Shown: piece by piece, positions 1-10,321 of the stretch
Position numbering within the stretch: position 1 is the first letter of the stretch
How the letters are laid out: every line of letters starts with the position of its first letter
Source of the DNA: an uncultured Verrucomicrobiota bacterium
GTDB taxonomy: Bacteria > Verrucomicrobiota > Verrucomicrobiia > Chthoniobacterales > SZAS-18
Direction of reading: 5' to 3'
DNA: 51,073 nt
NCBI GenBank assembly: GCA_937859745.1
Contig: CALMAQ010000225.1
Location: 1-51,073 of the forward strand
Notes under the pieces: generated by a model
The model's database searches: none
The model's input: the letters and a program-made list of their open reading frames with translations, nothing else
Told to the model about the DNA's origin: nothing
Translations under genes and position numbers: made by a program

Positions 1-160
1 CCTCACCACCTTTATCCAAAAGATGGTCAATCAACCTCACAGTGCGTAACTCCTGCACTAGGTTGAGCGGGTGTCTTATAACAGGGGACCTAAACGGCCG
101 TGCCTATTAAAGCGCGGTACATGTGCGCTAAATTGCATCTTCCGGATAACTGATCGGTGA

Positions 161-907
161 CTATGGAGCAGCAGCTGCCGCATTAAGAGGATTATTAAGA
201 GTACAACCGGCCAGCCATGCTCCAGCCACAGGCGTGAGAATATTGGCCGTGGCACCTCCCGCCGCACCCGTTGCCCCGTAATCTTCATGGTTAGCGTTGA
301 GGGTGTCAACAGAGCCACTGTTGTCCAAGTGGATGACGACAGCCTTCGTGCCACCCCACGTCCCACCCTTTGCGGTTTTGTCAGCGGAGTAGTTATAGGC
401 TCCGTTGGCGGTGGTCGCATCGAAGACGATAGGGTACGAAGAATTCATGGTATCATTCAGATGGTCCATGTAGGCGTACGCACACTCGCCCGCACTAAGA
501 GTCTGCCCGTTGGTGTATGTGCCAGCGGGATCCAGCACGTTGTTTGGAGCGGTGACCGCTGCATAGCCGGAGGCCAATTTGTTCCAGAAGATGGTCTCGT
601 TTGTCAGGTAAGTGGGAAAGAGCGCGGAGAACGCCTGATTAGATGAGGTGATGGCACCCATCGCGGGACTGGCACCAGAGGCGGCAGGAACTCCCTGGGT
701 TGGATAGGTTCCGTCGTTGTCGCCAGCGAAAAGTTTGAGCGCTAGACCGATCTGCTTAGCTTGCGCCAACGCCTTGGTCTGCGAGCCTTTGATCTGCACA
801 CTGTTAAAAACCGGCAGTGCGATGCCGGCAAGGATGCCGATGATGGTGATGACGACGAGCAACTCAATCAGGGTGAACGCCACCGTGAACAATTTCTTTT
901 TAATCAT
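161..907 (-). CDS. Type II secretion / type IV pilin-like protein with prepilin N-terminal methylation motif
   Basis: Reading from the internal Met (MIKKKLFTVAFTLIELLVVITIIGILAGIALPVF) gives a class III prepilin signal and hydrophobic helix, followed by a variable C-terminus. Confidence 0.85.
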   Translation of the reverse strand: MIKKKLFTVAFTLIELLVVITIIGILAGIALPVFNSVQIKGSQTKALAQAKQIGLALKLFAGDNDGTYPTQGVPAASGASPAMGAITSSNQAFSALFPTYLTNETIFWNKLASGYAAVTAPNNVLDPAGTYTNGQTLSAGECAYAYMDHLNDTMNSSYPIVFDATTANGAYNYSADKTAKGGTWGGTKAVVIHLDNSGSVDTLNANHEDYGATGAAGGATANILTPVAGAWLAGCTLNNPLNAAAAAP

Positions 908-1000
908 GTGCTTGAGGGGAATGCTGATGTTTTGAGCCGATGCGAGAAAAATAGAGGTCGCCACGACAGGGTCAAAACATTTTCCGCTAGCGGGAAGATA

Positions 1001-3256
1001 TTAACTTGGCCGTAACGGTCCGGTAACAATCGCCGGATTTTCGGTCGCCTTTTCCCCTCGTGCGAGGCGGAAACCGACCACCGCCAAAGGCGGCAAACTC
1101 ACGATGAGCGAGTAGTCTTTTCCCTGCCAGGGTTGCGCTTCGGCCTCCTGCCCGCCGCAGTTGCCCACGTTGCTACCGCCGTAAGTTTGCGCGTCGGTGT
1201 TGAGGATTTCCTCGTAGTAACCTGCCTCCGGCGCACCCATGCGGTAGCCGTGGCGCACGACAGGGGTGGCGTTGACGATGAACAACAGCACTCCACCAGA
1301 GCACGACCGGCGCACAAACGAAATCACGCTGTTGTCGGCGTCGCCGAAGTCGATCCATTCGAATCCCTCGTAGCTGTCGTCGATCTCGTAGAAGGCGGGT
1401 TCGTGACGGTAGAGGTGATTGAGGTGCTGGACCATCCGGCTCAGGCCGTCGTGGAGCGGTTCGCTGAGCAAATGCCAGTCGAGGCTGCGGTTGTATGCCC
1501 ACTCCTTGCGCTGGCCGAACTCCCCACCCTGGAAAAGCAGCTTCTTGCCCGGGTGCGCCCACATCCAGGCCAGGAACATCCGCAGGTTGGCGAACTTCTG
1601 CCAGTCGTCGCCGGGCATCTTCTCCAGCAGCGACTTCTTGCCGTGGACGACCTCGTCGTGGCTAAGCACAAGCACAAAATGCTCCGAGAAGGCATACACC
1701 AGCGAGAACGTAATATCGCTCTGGTGAAAGCGGCGGTGGATAGGATCTAGCGCCATGTAGCGCAGGCTGTCGTTCATCCAGCCCATGTTCCACTTGAATC
1801 CGAAACCCAAGCCGCCCACGTAGGTGGGACGGCTGACCGCTGGCCAGGAGGTGGATTCCTCCGCAATGGTCATGATCCCCGGGAACTGCCCGTAAGCGAG
1901 CGTGTTGAACTCCTGCAAAAACTGGATTGCCTCCAGATTTTCGCGTCCGCCAAAGGCATTCGGCACCCATTCGCCCACCTTCCGGGAATAATCCAGGTAG
2001 AGCATCGAGGCGACGGCATCCACGCGCAGGCCGTCGATGTGGTAGCAGTCCAGCCAGAACAGGCCATTGGCGACGAGGAAGTTGCGGACCTCGTTGCGGC
2101 CGTAATTGAAGATCAGCGTGCCCCAATCGACGTGCTCGCCCTGGCGGGGGTCGCTGTGCTCGTACAGGTCGGTGCCGTCGAACTCGGCGAGGCCGTGTGC
2201 GTCCTTCGGGAAATGGCCCGGCACCCAGTCGAGCAGGACGCCGATACCTCGCTGGTGGCAGCAATCCACGAAATAACGAAACTCGTCGGGATTGCCGAAG
2301 CGGCTGGTCGGGGCAAAATAGTTGGTGATCTGGTAGCCCCAAGAGCCGTCGAAAGGATGCTCGGCGACGGGCATCAGCTCGATGTGGGTAAAACCCATGT
2401 CCACGACGTAATCCAGGAGCACGCTGGCCAGTTCGCGGTAGCTCAAAGGGCGGTCGCCCTCCTCGGGCTTGGTCCGCCAACTGCCCAGGTGGCATTCGTA
2501 GATGCTCACCGGTTGGTGCTGCCAGTTCTTGGTCTGGCGGGTCCGCATCCATTCGTCGTCGCTCCAGGCGTAGCGATGGAGGTCCCACACCAGGGAAGAC
2601 GTTTTGATGCCGTGCTGGTTGTAGAACGCGAACGGGTCGCTTTTCAGTTGGATGTGGCCGTGCGCCCCGCGCACCTCGAACTTGTAGTGGGTGCCTTCGT
2701 CCACACCGGGCAGGAAGATTTCCCAGACGCCGCCGCTAAGCTTCCGCATCGGGTTGACGCGGCCGTCCCAACCGTTGAAATCGCCCACGATGCTGACGCG
2801 TTGCGCGTTGGGTGCCCAGACAGCGAAAGCGCAGCCCTTCACCCCGCCGATATCCGTCAGATGCGCGCCCAGTTTCTCGTAGATGCGGTGGTGATTACCC
2901 TCGGAGAAAAGATGGATGTCCAACGGCCCGAGGATCGGCCCGAAGGAATAGGGATCAGCCGCCAGGTGCTGGTTGCCGGAGTCGTCCGTCAGGCGCAGAC
3001 GATAGGCGGGTGGATACTCACCGTCGGGCAGGAGGGCCTCGAAAAAGCCCGCGTCGTGGACTTTGTCGGCTTCGATCACCTGTTGCGTCCCACCGGAAAG
3101 CACGACCGCCACCTCGCGCGCGGACGGCGCGAATACGCGCACCGCCCAAGAGCCATCCACCCGGTGCGGCCCGAGGAAAGCGAAAGGATCGCCGTGGGTG
3201 GCCGCCAGGATGGAGTCGAGTTCGGCGTTGTCGAAGGTAAGGTGGCGCAGTTTCAT
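1001..3256 (-). CDS. glgB: 1,4-alpha-glucan branching enzyme (GH13)
   Basis: 751 aa; [63 protein letters not shown] motifs. Confidence 0.97.
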   Translation of the reverse strand: MKLRHLTFDNAELDSILAATHGDPFAFLGPHRVDGSWAVRVFAPSAREVAVVLSGGTQQVIEADKVHDAGFFEALLPDGEYPPAYRLRLTDDSGNQHLAADPYSFGPILGPLDIHLFSEGNHHRIYEKLGAHLTDIGGVKGCAFAVWAPNAQRVSIVGDFNGWDGRVNPMRKLSGGVWEIFLPGVDEGTHYKFEVRGAHGHIQLKSDPFAFYNQHGIKTSSLVWDLHRYAWSDDEWMRTRQTKNWQHQPVSIYECHLGSWRTKPEEGDRPLSYRELASVLLDYVVDMGFTHIELMPVAEHPFDGSWGYQITNYFAPTSRFGNPDEFRYFVDCCHQRGIGVLLDWVPGHFPKDAHGLAEFDGTDLYEHSDPRQGEHVDWGTLIFNYGRNEVRNFLVANGLFWLDCYHIDGLRVDAVASMLYLDYSRKVGEWVPNAFGGRENLEAIQFLQEFNTLAYGQFPGIMTIAEESTSWPAVSRPTYVGGLGFGFKWNMGWMNDSLRYMALDPIHRRFHQSDITFSLVYAFSEHFVLVLSHDEVVHGKKSLLEKMPGDDWQKFANLRMFLAWMWAHPGKKLLFQGGEFGQRKEWAYNRSLDWHLLSEPLHDGLSRMVQHLNHLYRHEPAFYEIDDSYEGFEWIDFGDADNSVISFVRRSCSGGVLLFIVNATPVVRHGYRMGAPEAGYYEEILNTDAQTYGGSNVGNCGGQEAEAQPWQGKDYSLIVSLPPLAVVGFRLARGEKATENPAIVTGPLRPS

Positions 3257-3368
3257 GGGGTGGCGTGGGAGGATCAGCGCGGTACGGGGAGGTTTTGCGG
3301 CCCCGGCGTATTGGGAAATCGTGCTGGCGCGCCGACTTGGCTCTCTCCGCCGCGTCTACGGGTGCCGG

Positions 3369-3638
3369 ATGCTGGACATTCTCCCGCCGCTGGCCTGTCT
3401 CCTGCTTGTTTTCTTCGGCATGGCTTCGCTCCGTATCATGATGCTGCTGGTTGCTCTGGCGGTCTGCTATCTGTTGTTCGTCCGTACCCAAACGGTGCCG
3501 GGAACGCGCAAGGACGGCACCGCCGACGGGCTGCCCCCTGGAACCACGGCGCAAAGCCAGTACAGACAGGCAATGGACAAGGCTCACGCCGCCGCTCGCC
3601 AAATGCAGGAACAACGCGCCGAAGCCGACGCGCCCTGA
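3369..3638 (+). CDS. Small hypothetical membrane protein (about 89 aa)
   Basis: Internal ATG of ORF 3063..3638: MLDILPPLACLLLVFFGMASLRIMMLLVALAVCYLLFV; two hydrophobic stretches and a polar tail. Confidence 0.5.
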   Translation: MLDILPPLACLLLVFFGMASLRIMMLLVALAVCYLLFVRTQTVPGTRKDGTADGLPPGTTAQSQYRQAMDKAHAAARQMQEQRAEADAP

Positions 3639-3713
3639 ACGCGCCCGCGCCCGCGAAATTGCGCGGGAAACGCTGCGACGCCCGCCCGCCTTCGTGGTAG
3701 GCTGCGGGCCATT

Positions 3714-6125
3714 ATGGAATTCAAGCTCGCCTCTGACTACGAGCCGCGCGGCGACCAAGCGCAGGCCATCGCCAAGCTCACCAAATCGCTCAGGGCAGGC
3801 AACCGGCACCAGACGCTGCTCGGCGTCACGGGTTCGGGCAAGACTTTCACGGCGGCGAACGTCATCCGCAACCTCGGCCGGCCGACGCTGGTCATCTCGC
3901 ACAACAAGACGCTCGCGGCCCAGCTCTACTCCGAGTTCAAGCAGTTCTTCCCGGAGAACGCCGTCGAGTACTTCGTCAGCTATTTCGACTACTACCAACC
4001 CGAGGCCTACATCCCTCGGACCGACACCTACATCGAAAAGGATTCGTCGATCAACCAGGAGATCGAGCGGCTGCGCCTTTCCACTACCAGCGCGCTCCTT
4101 TCGCGGCGGGATGTCATCGTGGTTTCCAGCGTGAGCTGCATCTACGGCCTCGGCTCGCCGGAGGACTATCGTGCGATGCTGACACCGCTCTCCGTCGGGC
4201 AGCAGATCAGCCGGGAGGCTTTCTTGGCCAAGCTGGTGGACATGCTCTACGAGCGCAACGACATCGCGTTTACCCGCGGCAAGTTCCGCGTGCGCGGCGA
4301 CGTGATCGAGGTCCACCCCGCCAACGAGGACGAACAGGGCATCCGCGTGGAGTTCTTCGGCGATGAGATCGACCGCCTGAGCTACTTCGATCCCCTGACC
4401 GGCAAGGTGGACAAATCCGTGCCCGGCCTGACGCTCTTCCCCGCCAAGCAATTCGTCACGCCCTACGAAAAGCTCCGCCGTGCCCAGACCACCATCCGCG
4501 AGGAGTTAGACGGACGCATCGCGCAATTCGAGGGCGAGGGCAAGCTCCTGGAGGCGCAACGCCTCAAGATGCGGACCGAATACGACCTCGAAATGCTCCA
4601 GGAGATGGGCTTCTGCTCGGGAATCGAGAACTACACGCGCCACCTCAGCGGCCGTCCGCCCAATTCCACGCCGTACACGCTGCTGGACTTCTTCCCGGAC
4701 GACTTCCTGCTGGTGATCGACGAGAGCCACGCGACCGTTCCGCAAGTCGGCGGCATGTACGAGGGCGACCGCTCGCGCAAGAGCGTGCTGGTAGACTACG
4801 GTTTCCGCCTGCCCAGCGCGATGGACAACCGGCCGCTGAAGTTCCCCGAGTTCATGGCGCACCAGCGCCAAGTCCTCTACATCAGCGCCACGCCCGCTCA
4901 GTTCGAGATCAACAACAGCGTGGTGGGCAACAAGGCCTATATCCCTCATCCGCGCGAGGCCGCCGGAACCATCGGCGAGGGGGAAACCGTGCCGGTCCGG
5001 CTGGCAGGCATGGTCGCCGCCGAGTCGCCGGGCACCTACCGCGCCACGACGCCCGCCGAGCCCGCCACCCTGCCCCGGCCGAACCTCAAGATCATCCGCC
5101 GCCACGCCACGCCCGTCGCCGACGGCGAAGTGACGCCGGAAAAAGGCACCGCCGGCTCCGTCGACTACGCGGACCGGCACGTCACCAGCGACATCGCCGA
5201 CAGTTTCGACGTGTTCGTGGACGGGCAACCCCTGATCGTCGAGCAGATCATCCGTCCCACGGGGCTCCTGGACCCGGTCATCAGCGTGCTTCCGCTCAAG
5301 AACCAGATCGACGAGACCATCGAAGCCTGCCGCCAGCGCATCGAGGCGGGCGAACGCATCCTCGTCACGACGCTGACCAAGCGCACGGCCGAAGACCTCA
5401 CGGATTACCTGCGCGACGTGGGCATGAAGGTCCGCTATCTGCACAGCGACATCGACACCATCGAGCGGGTGGAAATTCTCCGCGGGCTCCGCGCGGCGGA
5501 GTTCGACATCCTCGTGGGCATCAACCTGCTGCGCGAGGGCCTGGACCTGCCGGAAGTCTCGCTCGTGTGCATCCTTGACGCGGACAAGGAAGGCTACCTC
5601 CGCAGCCAGACCTCGCTGATCCAGACGGCGGGCCGCGCCGCGCGCCACGTCAACGGCACCGTGATCCTCTTCGCGGACACCGTCACGCAGAGCATGCGGA
5701 AATTGCTGGAAGTCACGGAGTACCGCCGCAAGCGCCAGATCGAGTACAACGAGGCTCACGGCATCACCCCCCAGAGCGTGCGCCGCGCCGTGCAGGAGAG
5801 CCTCCATGTCATCCTCAAGGGCAAACAGAAGGAAGAAAGCGTCATCCGCGAGGTCGGAGGCGATTTCAGCATCAGCGAAGTTCTGCGCGAGCTGGAGGCG
5901 GAAATGGCGGCGGCGGCGGCCAGCCTGGAGTACGAGCGCGCGGCGCTCCTGCGCGACCAGATCATGGAATTGAAGAACGGTACCGGCATCTCCAAAATCG
6001 AGCCGAAGCGGCGGCCCGGGAAGGTGAATTACCGGCAGGGTCCGGGCCGTGGCGGCGCGGCAGTACCAGCGGAGGGTCCCGTGGCGCGCCCGGCGTTGAA
6101 GTTCCGCCGTCCCGGAAAAGCGTAA
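3714..6125 (+). CDS. uvrB: Excinuclease ABC subunit B, long form with internal insertion
   Basis: GVTGSGKTFTAANVI, YYQPEAYIP, DESHATVPQ, VEQIIRPTGLLDP, GINLLREGLDLPEVSLVCILDADKEGYLRS, C-terminal UVR-like region; 803 aa. Confidence 0.97.
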   Translation: MEFKLASDYEPRGDQAQAIAKLTKSLRAGNRHQTLLGVTGSGKTFTAANVIRNLGRPTLVISHNKTLAAQLYSEFKQFFPENAVEYFVSYFDYYQPEAYIPRTDTYIEKDSSINQEIERLRLSTTSALLSRRDVIVVSSVSCIYGLGSPEDYRAMLTPLSVGQQISREAFLAKLVDMLYERNDIAFTRGKFRVRGDVIEVHPANEDEQGIRVEFFGDEIDRLSYFDPLTGKVDKSVPGLTLFPAKQFVTPYEKLRRAQTTIREELDGRIAQFEGEGKLLEAQRLKMRTEYDLEMLQEMGFCSGIENYTRHLSGRPPNSTPYTLLDFFPDDFLLVIDESHATVPQVGGMYEGDRSRKSVLVDYGFRLPSAMDNRPLKFPEFMAHQRQVLYISATPAQFEINNSVVGNKAYIPHPREAAGTIGEGETVPVRLAGMVAAESPGTYRATTPAEPATLPRPNLKIIRRHATPVADGEVTPEKGTAGSVDYADRHVTSDIADSFDVFVDGQPLIVEQIIRPTGLLDPVISVLPLKNQIDETIEACRQRIEAGERILVTTLTKRTAEDLTDYLRDVGMKVRYLHSDIDTIERVEILRGLRAAEFDILVGINLLREGLDLPEVSLVCILDADKEGYLRSQTSLIQTAGRAARHVNGTVILFADTVTQSMRKLLEVTEYRRKRQIEYNEAHGITPQSVRRAVQESLHVILKGKQKEESVIREVGGDFSISEVLRELEAEMAAAAASLEYERAALLRDQIMELKNGTGISKIEPKRRPGKVNYRQGPGRGGAAVPAEGPVARPALKFRRPGKA

Positions 6126-6149
6126 CCGCGCGATTGAACGACGGACGGC

Positions 6150-7133
6150 TTGGCCCCCGAATTGCTTCTGGCTGGAGGAGTGTCCCGAAAGTCCTGGTTT
6201 TCTGTCGTCCTTGTCGCCGCCGGGTGGCTCGCGCTCTTCTCACCCGCAGTCCGGGCGCAGGTCCCGGCTGCCGCCGCGCCCGACCCAGCGCTCGGCGAAC
6301 TCAAGGAAGTGCCGTTGACCGCGCTGTCCAGCCCCTACGTCACTCCACTGGGCACAGCCGCGCTTTCCATCCGGGCAAACGAGTGGAAGCACGCGGAGAC
6401 GGAAAACTTCATTTACCACTATTTTCACAGCTTCATTGCCACCCCGGTTTCCGTGGAAGCGGAATATTACTACCGCGTCGTCTCCAAGGACCTGGGCAAA
6501 GACACCTCGCACTGGGAGCGCAAGGCCCACATCTTTGTGTTTGAACAGCCCGAAGACTGGCGGACGTTCCAGACCAAGGCCAATCTCGATCCTTGGACGG
6601 GCGGCATCCACCAGCACGGCGAACTCTTCATCCAGCGCGACCCGAGCTACAAGTTCAAGGGCAGCACCCTGGGGCACGAGACGACCCACCTCGTCGTGGA
6701 CCGCTTCTACGGCTCCAACGTGCCGCTCTGGCTCAACGAAGGGTACGCGGAGTACGTCTCGCGCGTCGCCTACGCGAGCTTCAACCGGGCCCGCGGCTAC
6801 ACGGCGCATCCCCGCACGGATGCGCTCGTGGCAGGCGCGTACCTTCCCCTAGACCAACTCACCAACCTGTTGACCTATCCCGCCGATGTGAACGAGGTGC
6901 GCGCCTTCTACACGGAATCCGAGAAGCTGGTGCGCTTCCTGAGCGCGGCGGACAAGGCGAAGTTCCTGCAACTCCTTGACCGCCTCGCCAAAGGCAGCCT
7001 CTTCGACAACGCCTTGCACGCCAGCTACGGCTCGCAGTACCCGTCGATCCACCAGTTGGAGGAAACCTTCAAGCCCTACGCCATGCAAAACACCGCCGTC
7101 GCTAGCACGGCGAACGGCGCGAACCCGCCTTAG
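6150..7133 (+). CDS. Secreted gluzincin-like metallopeptidase domain protein (peptidase MA / DUF1570-like)
   Basis: Signal-like N-terminus; GHETTHLVVDRFYGSNVPLWLNEGYAEY (HExxH plus downstream NEGYAE). TTG start at 6150 or GTG at 6180 uncertain. Confidence 0.65.
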   Translation: MAPELLLAGGVSRKSWFSVVLVAAGWLALFSPAVRAQVPAAAAPDPALGELKEVPLTALSSPYVTPLGTAALSIRANEWKHAETENFIYHYFHSFIATPVSVEAEYYYRVVSKDLGKDTSHWERKAHIFVFEQPEDWRTFQTKANLDPWTGGIHQHGELFIQRDPSYKFKGSTLGHETTHLVVDRFYGSNVPLWLNEGYAEYVSRVAYASFNRARGYTAHPRTDALVAGAYLPLDQLTNLLTYPADVNEVRAFYTESEKLVRFLSAADKAKFLQLLDRLAKGSLFDNALHASYGSQYPSIHQLEETFKPYAMQNTAVASTANGANPP

Positions 7134-7200
7134 CGGACCTTCGGACAGACCCACTTTTTCCTCGTTGCGACCCGCCAGGCCGACTTAGATAATCCGCTCC

Positions 7201-7671
7201 ATGCGAAAACTGTTTCCCGCCCCGTGTCTCCTAATGTTCGTGCTCCTGCTCGCCGGATGCGACACCCCAGAGCAAAGCGGAGAACGCGCGCGACGCCTGG
7301 CCCAACGCGCGGCCATCCTCAACGAGGCCCCGGGGGACTACTACATCGGACGCCGTTACTACAACCCGAACTACAAGTTCTGGGGCTACCTGCGCCGACC
7401 CGGCCAGCCGTGGAAAGACGCCAAGCTCGTGATGATGAACGAGAACAAAAAACTGGCTCCCGACCGGGAGCTCAACCAGTTTGGCGTGGACGATAATTGC
7501 GAATACAAGGTCTACGGCCACTTCACCGGCGACACGGTCTACGAACCGGCCAGCAACCAAGTCTACCCGGAGTTCCTGTTGACCGGCTACGAACTGCGCG
7601 ACCGCAATCCTCCGTCGATCTTCCCGCCCGGCAGCCGTCTGCCGGACACGGGCATCAACCAGCCGGATTGA
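7201..7671 (+). CDS. Hypothetical lipoprotein
   Basis: MRKLFPAPCLLMFVLLLAGCDTPEQS signal peptide with LAGC lipobox. Confidence 0.7.
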   Translation: MRKLFPAPCLLMFVLLLAGCDTPEQSGERARRLAQRAAILNEAPGDYYIGRRYYNPNYKFWGYLRRPGQPWKDAKLVMMNENKKLAPDRELNQFGVDDNCEYKVYGHFTGDTVYEPASNQVYPEFLLTGYELRDRNPPSIFPPGSRLPDTGINQPD

Positions 7672-7680
7672 TCCCCGCCA

Positions 7681-8388
7681 TCAGCGGCCTAGATATGCCT
7701 CGCGCACCTGCGGATTCTGGCGCAGCGCGGACGAGGCGTCCGCGAGGATGATCCGGCCGGTCTCCAGCACGTAGCCGTGGTTAGAAATTTCCAGCGCCAA
7801 GTTGGCATTTTGCTCGACCAGCAGGATCGTCATCCCGAGCTGGCGGTTGATCTCCACGATCTTCTCGAAGATCGTTTTGACCAGGATCGGCGCGATGCCC
7901 AAGGAAGGTTCGTCCAGCATCAAAAAGCGGGGCTTGCCGGTGAGGGCACGTCCGATGGCGAGCATCTGCTGCTCGCCGCCCGAAAGGGTGCCCGCCGCCT
8001 GTTTTTCGCGTTCCCTCAGGCGCGGGAAGATGCCGAAGATGTAGTCGAGGTCCCGCTGGAACTCCGCTCCCAGCTTCAGGCGGTACGCTCCCATCTTGAG
8101 GTTTTCGAGTACGGTCAGATTGGCGAACACCATGCGTCCTTCGGGCACATGGGAGATCCCGCGGGCGACGATCTGATGGGCAGGCAGGTTGGTCAGTTCC
8201 TGGCCGTCGTAGCGGATGCTCCCGGCACGCACCCGCGCGAGGCCCGAAATCGCCCGCAGCGTGGTCGATTTGCCTGCGCCGTTCGCCCCGATCAGGGTCA
8301 CGATGCTGCCCGGCTCGACCTTGATCGAAATCCCGTGCAGGGCCGCGATGGAGCCGTAGCTGACCTGGACGTTGTCGAGTTCAAGCAT
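7681..8388 (-). CDS. livF: Branched-chain amino acid ABC transporter, ATP-binding protein LivF
   Basis: LIGANGAGKSTTLRAISGL, LSGGEQQMLAIGRAL, LLVEQNANLAL motifs; operon position. Confidence 0.93.
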   Translation of the reverse strand: MLELDNVQVSYGSIAALHGISIKVEPGSIVTLIGANGAGKSTTLRAISGLARVRAGSIRYDGQELTNLPAHQIVARGISHVPEGRMVFANLTVLENLKMGAYRLKLGAEFQRDLDYIFGIFPRLREREKQAAGTLSGGEQQMLAIGRALTGKPRFLMLDEPSLGIAPILVKTIFEKIVEINRQLGMTILLVEQNANLALEISNHGYVLETGRIILADASSALRQNPQVREAYLGR

Positions 8389-9172
8389 CGGCTGTCCCCG
8401 CCTCCGGCGGCTGTTCGCCCAGGTAAGCTTCGATCACCTTCGAGTTCTTCGTGATTTCCCCGGGGTTGCCCTCCGCGATTTTGACGCCGTGGTCGAGCAC
8501 GAAGATGCGCTCGCAGATGCCCATGACCACCTTCATGTCGTGTTCGACGAGCAGAACGGCAATCTCGAACTTTTCCTTGATGAAGCGGACCAGCCGGGTG
8601 AGTGCCTCCTTCTCGGTGGGATTCATCCCGGCGGCGGGCTCGTCAAGCAGCAGCAGCTTCGGCCGCGTGGCCAAGGCGCGGACGATTTCGAGGCGGCGTT
8701 GATCGCCGTAGGACAGGTTCTTGCAGAGCACGTCCCGGTGGCGGCCGAGGTCGAAGATGTCGAGCAGCTCCATCACCTGACGGTCCACGTCGGCCTCCTC
8801 GCGGTAGAAGGCCGGGAAGCGGAACAGCGCGTGCGAAAAGCCGTGCTTGAGGCGCAGGTTGAACGCGGCGCGCACGTTGTCGAAGACCGAGAGCGAGGCA
8901 AACAGGCGGATGTTCTGGAACGTCCGCGCGATGCCCAGCCCGGCGATCCGGTTGGGCTTCATCCCGGCGATGGCTTTATCGCCGAGGGTGATACTGCCGC
9001 ACGTCGGCCGGTAAACGCCAGTGATGATGTTGAACACGGTCGTCTTGCCCGCGCCGTTCGGCCCGATCAGTCCCGCCAGATCGTGCGGGCCGATCTTTAG
9101 GTCGAGACCGGACACCGCCGTTAGCCCGCCAAAGCGGACCGTGCATCCTTGGAGTGAGAGCAAGGTAGACAT
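8381..9172 (-). CDS. livG: Branched-chain amino acid ABC transporter, ATP-binding protein LivG
   Basis: LIGPNGAGKTTVFNIITGVY, LSYGDQRRLEIVRALA, LLLDEPAAGMNPTE; start set at MSTLLSLQG. Confidence 0.93.
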   Translation of the reverse strand: MSTLLSLQGCTVRFGGLTAVSGLDLKIGPHDLAGLIGPNGAGKTTVFNIITGVYRPTCGSITLGDKAIAGMKPNRIAGLGIARTFQNIRLFASLSVFDNVRAAFNLRLKHGFSHALFRFPAFYREEADVDRQVMELLDIFDLGRHRDVLCKNLSYGDQRRLEIVRALATRPKLLLLDEPAAGMNPTEKEALTRLVRFIKEKFEIAVLLVEHDMKVVMGICERIFVLDHGVKIAEGNPGEITKNSKVIEAYLGEQPPEAGTADA

Positions 9173-9183
9173 GCGGGAAGCCG

Positions 9184-10305
9184 TCACGCGGCCTTGGGCA
9201 CCTTGCGCGTCGCCGATGCGCCGAACGCGCGCAGGCCGCCGAAAAGCCCCTGCGGACGCAGGAGCATCAGCGCGATGAGCACCAGGGCGTAGATGATCGT
9301 GCGGTTGGCGGCGAGCTGGCGCAGCCACGTCGGCAGGAAGGTGTACCCAGCCACGAAGCGCAGGTATTCCGCCAGCACGGTCAGCAGTACGGCCGCGAAG
9401 GCCACACCCGGCGTGCTGCCCATCCCCCCGAGGATGACGATGATGACGATCTCGATGGATCGTTGAAAATCGAAGCCCGCCGGGTTGATGTAGGTCGTCG
9501 TATGAGCGTAAAGGCCGCCGCCGATCCCCGCGAAGAACGCGCCCAGCACGAAGGCGACCACCTTGTACTTGGTGGTGTCCACGCCCATGGCCTCCGCCGC
9601 CACCTCGTCGTCGCGCACGGTGAGGAACCCGCGGCCGTAGGTGGAGTCGATCAGGCTGACCACGATGTAGATCGTCGCCGCCGCCACGGCGTAGGCCCAG
9701 AAGAAGGTGGTGTAGTTGGGGATGCCGCTGTAGCCGCGTGCGCCGCCGATGGCATCCGTGTTCTGGATGACGACGCGGATGATTTCGCCGAAGCCGAGCG
9801 TCACGATGGCGAGGTAGTCGCCCCGAAGCCGCAGGGACGGCACGCCGACCAGCAGGCCAGTCAGCGCCGCGAGGATGCCGCCCGCGACGAGCGCCACGAC
9901 GAACTGCAACACCAACGGCAGACCGTGGACGGCGGCGACGCCGGAGTTCGCCACCCAGAGCACGGCGTTGACGGCATGGTCGAACGCGAGCACCAGCGCG
10001 CCGAGCAGGCGGGCGAACAGGGCCGCGGATGGCTCGGGGTAGGTGACGAGCGGCAGCGGCACGCCCAGCGTGACGATGCTCGCCGTGTATGCGCCAACCG
10101 CCATGAACCCCGCATGACCGAGCGAGAACTGCCCGGTGTAGCCGTTGATGAGGTTGAGGCTGACCGCCAAGGTAATGTTGATCCCGACGAAAATGATGAC
10201 CTGCAGGTAGTACTCGTTGATCGCACCCGAGAACCGGGAGAGCAGCGCGCTGCCCAGCACGGCCAGGAGCAGCCAGACCTTTTTGGAACGCAGATATCGG
10301 CTCAC
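9184..10305 (-). CDS. livM: Branched-chain amino acid ABC transporter permease LivM
   Basis: NLINGYTGQFSLGHAGFMAVGAYTA, GGMGSTPGVAFAAVLL; likely GTG start (10305 or 10317), since the upstream part of ORF 9184..10560 overlaps livH. Confidence 0.88.
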   Translation of the reverse strand: MSRYLRSKKVWLLLAVLGSALLSRFSGAINEYYLQVIIFVGINITLAVSLNLINGYTGQFSLGHAGFMAVGAYTASIVTLGVPLPLVTYPEPSAALFARLLGALVLAFDHAVNAVLWVANSGVAAVHGLPLVLQFVVALVAGGILAALTGLLVGVPSLRLRGDYLAIVTLGFGEIIRVVIQNTDAIGGARGYSGIPNYTTFFWAYAVAAATIYIVVSLIDSTYGRGFLTVRDDEVAAEAMGVDTTKYKVVAFVLGAFFAGIGGGLYAHTTTYINPAGFDFQRSIEIVIIVILGGMGSTPGVAFAAVLLTVLAEYLRFVAGYTFLPTWLRQLAANRTIIYALVLIALMLLRPQGLFGGLRAFGASATRKVPKAA

Positions 10306-10321
10306 GGCAAAGAAAACAGCC

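Noticed and set aside
3650-3667. CCCGCG-aaattg-CGCGGG hairpin before uvrB
   Set aside because: Six-bp stem without T-run in GC-rich DNA; could be chance or a minor terminator, insufficient evidence.
2039-3700. 553-aa plus-strand ORF opposite glgB
   Set aside because: Shadow ORF of glgB; no coherent domain.
3018-4451. 477-aa minus-strand ORF spanning the glgB/uvrB junction
   Set aside because: Antisense to uvrB; R/G/E-rich shadow translation.
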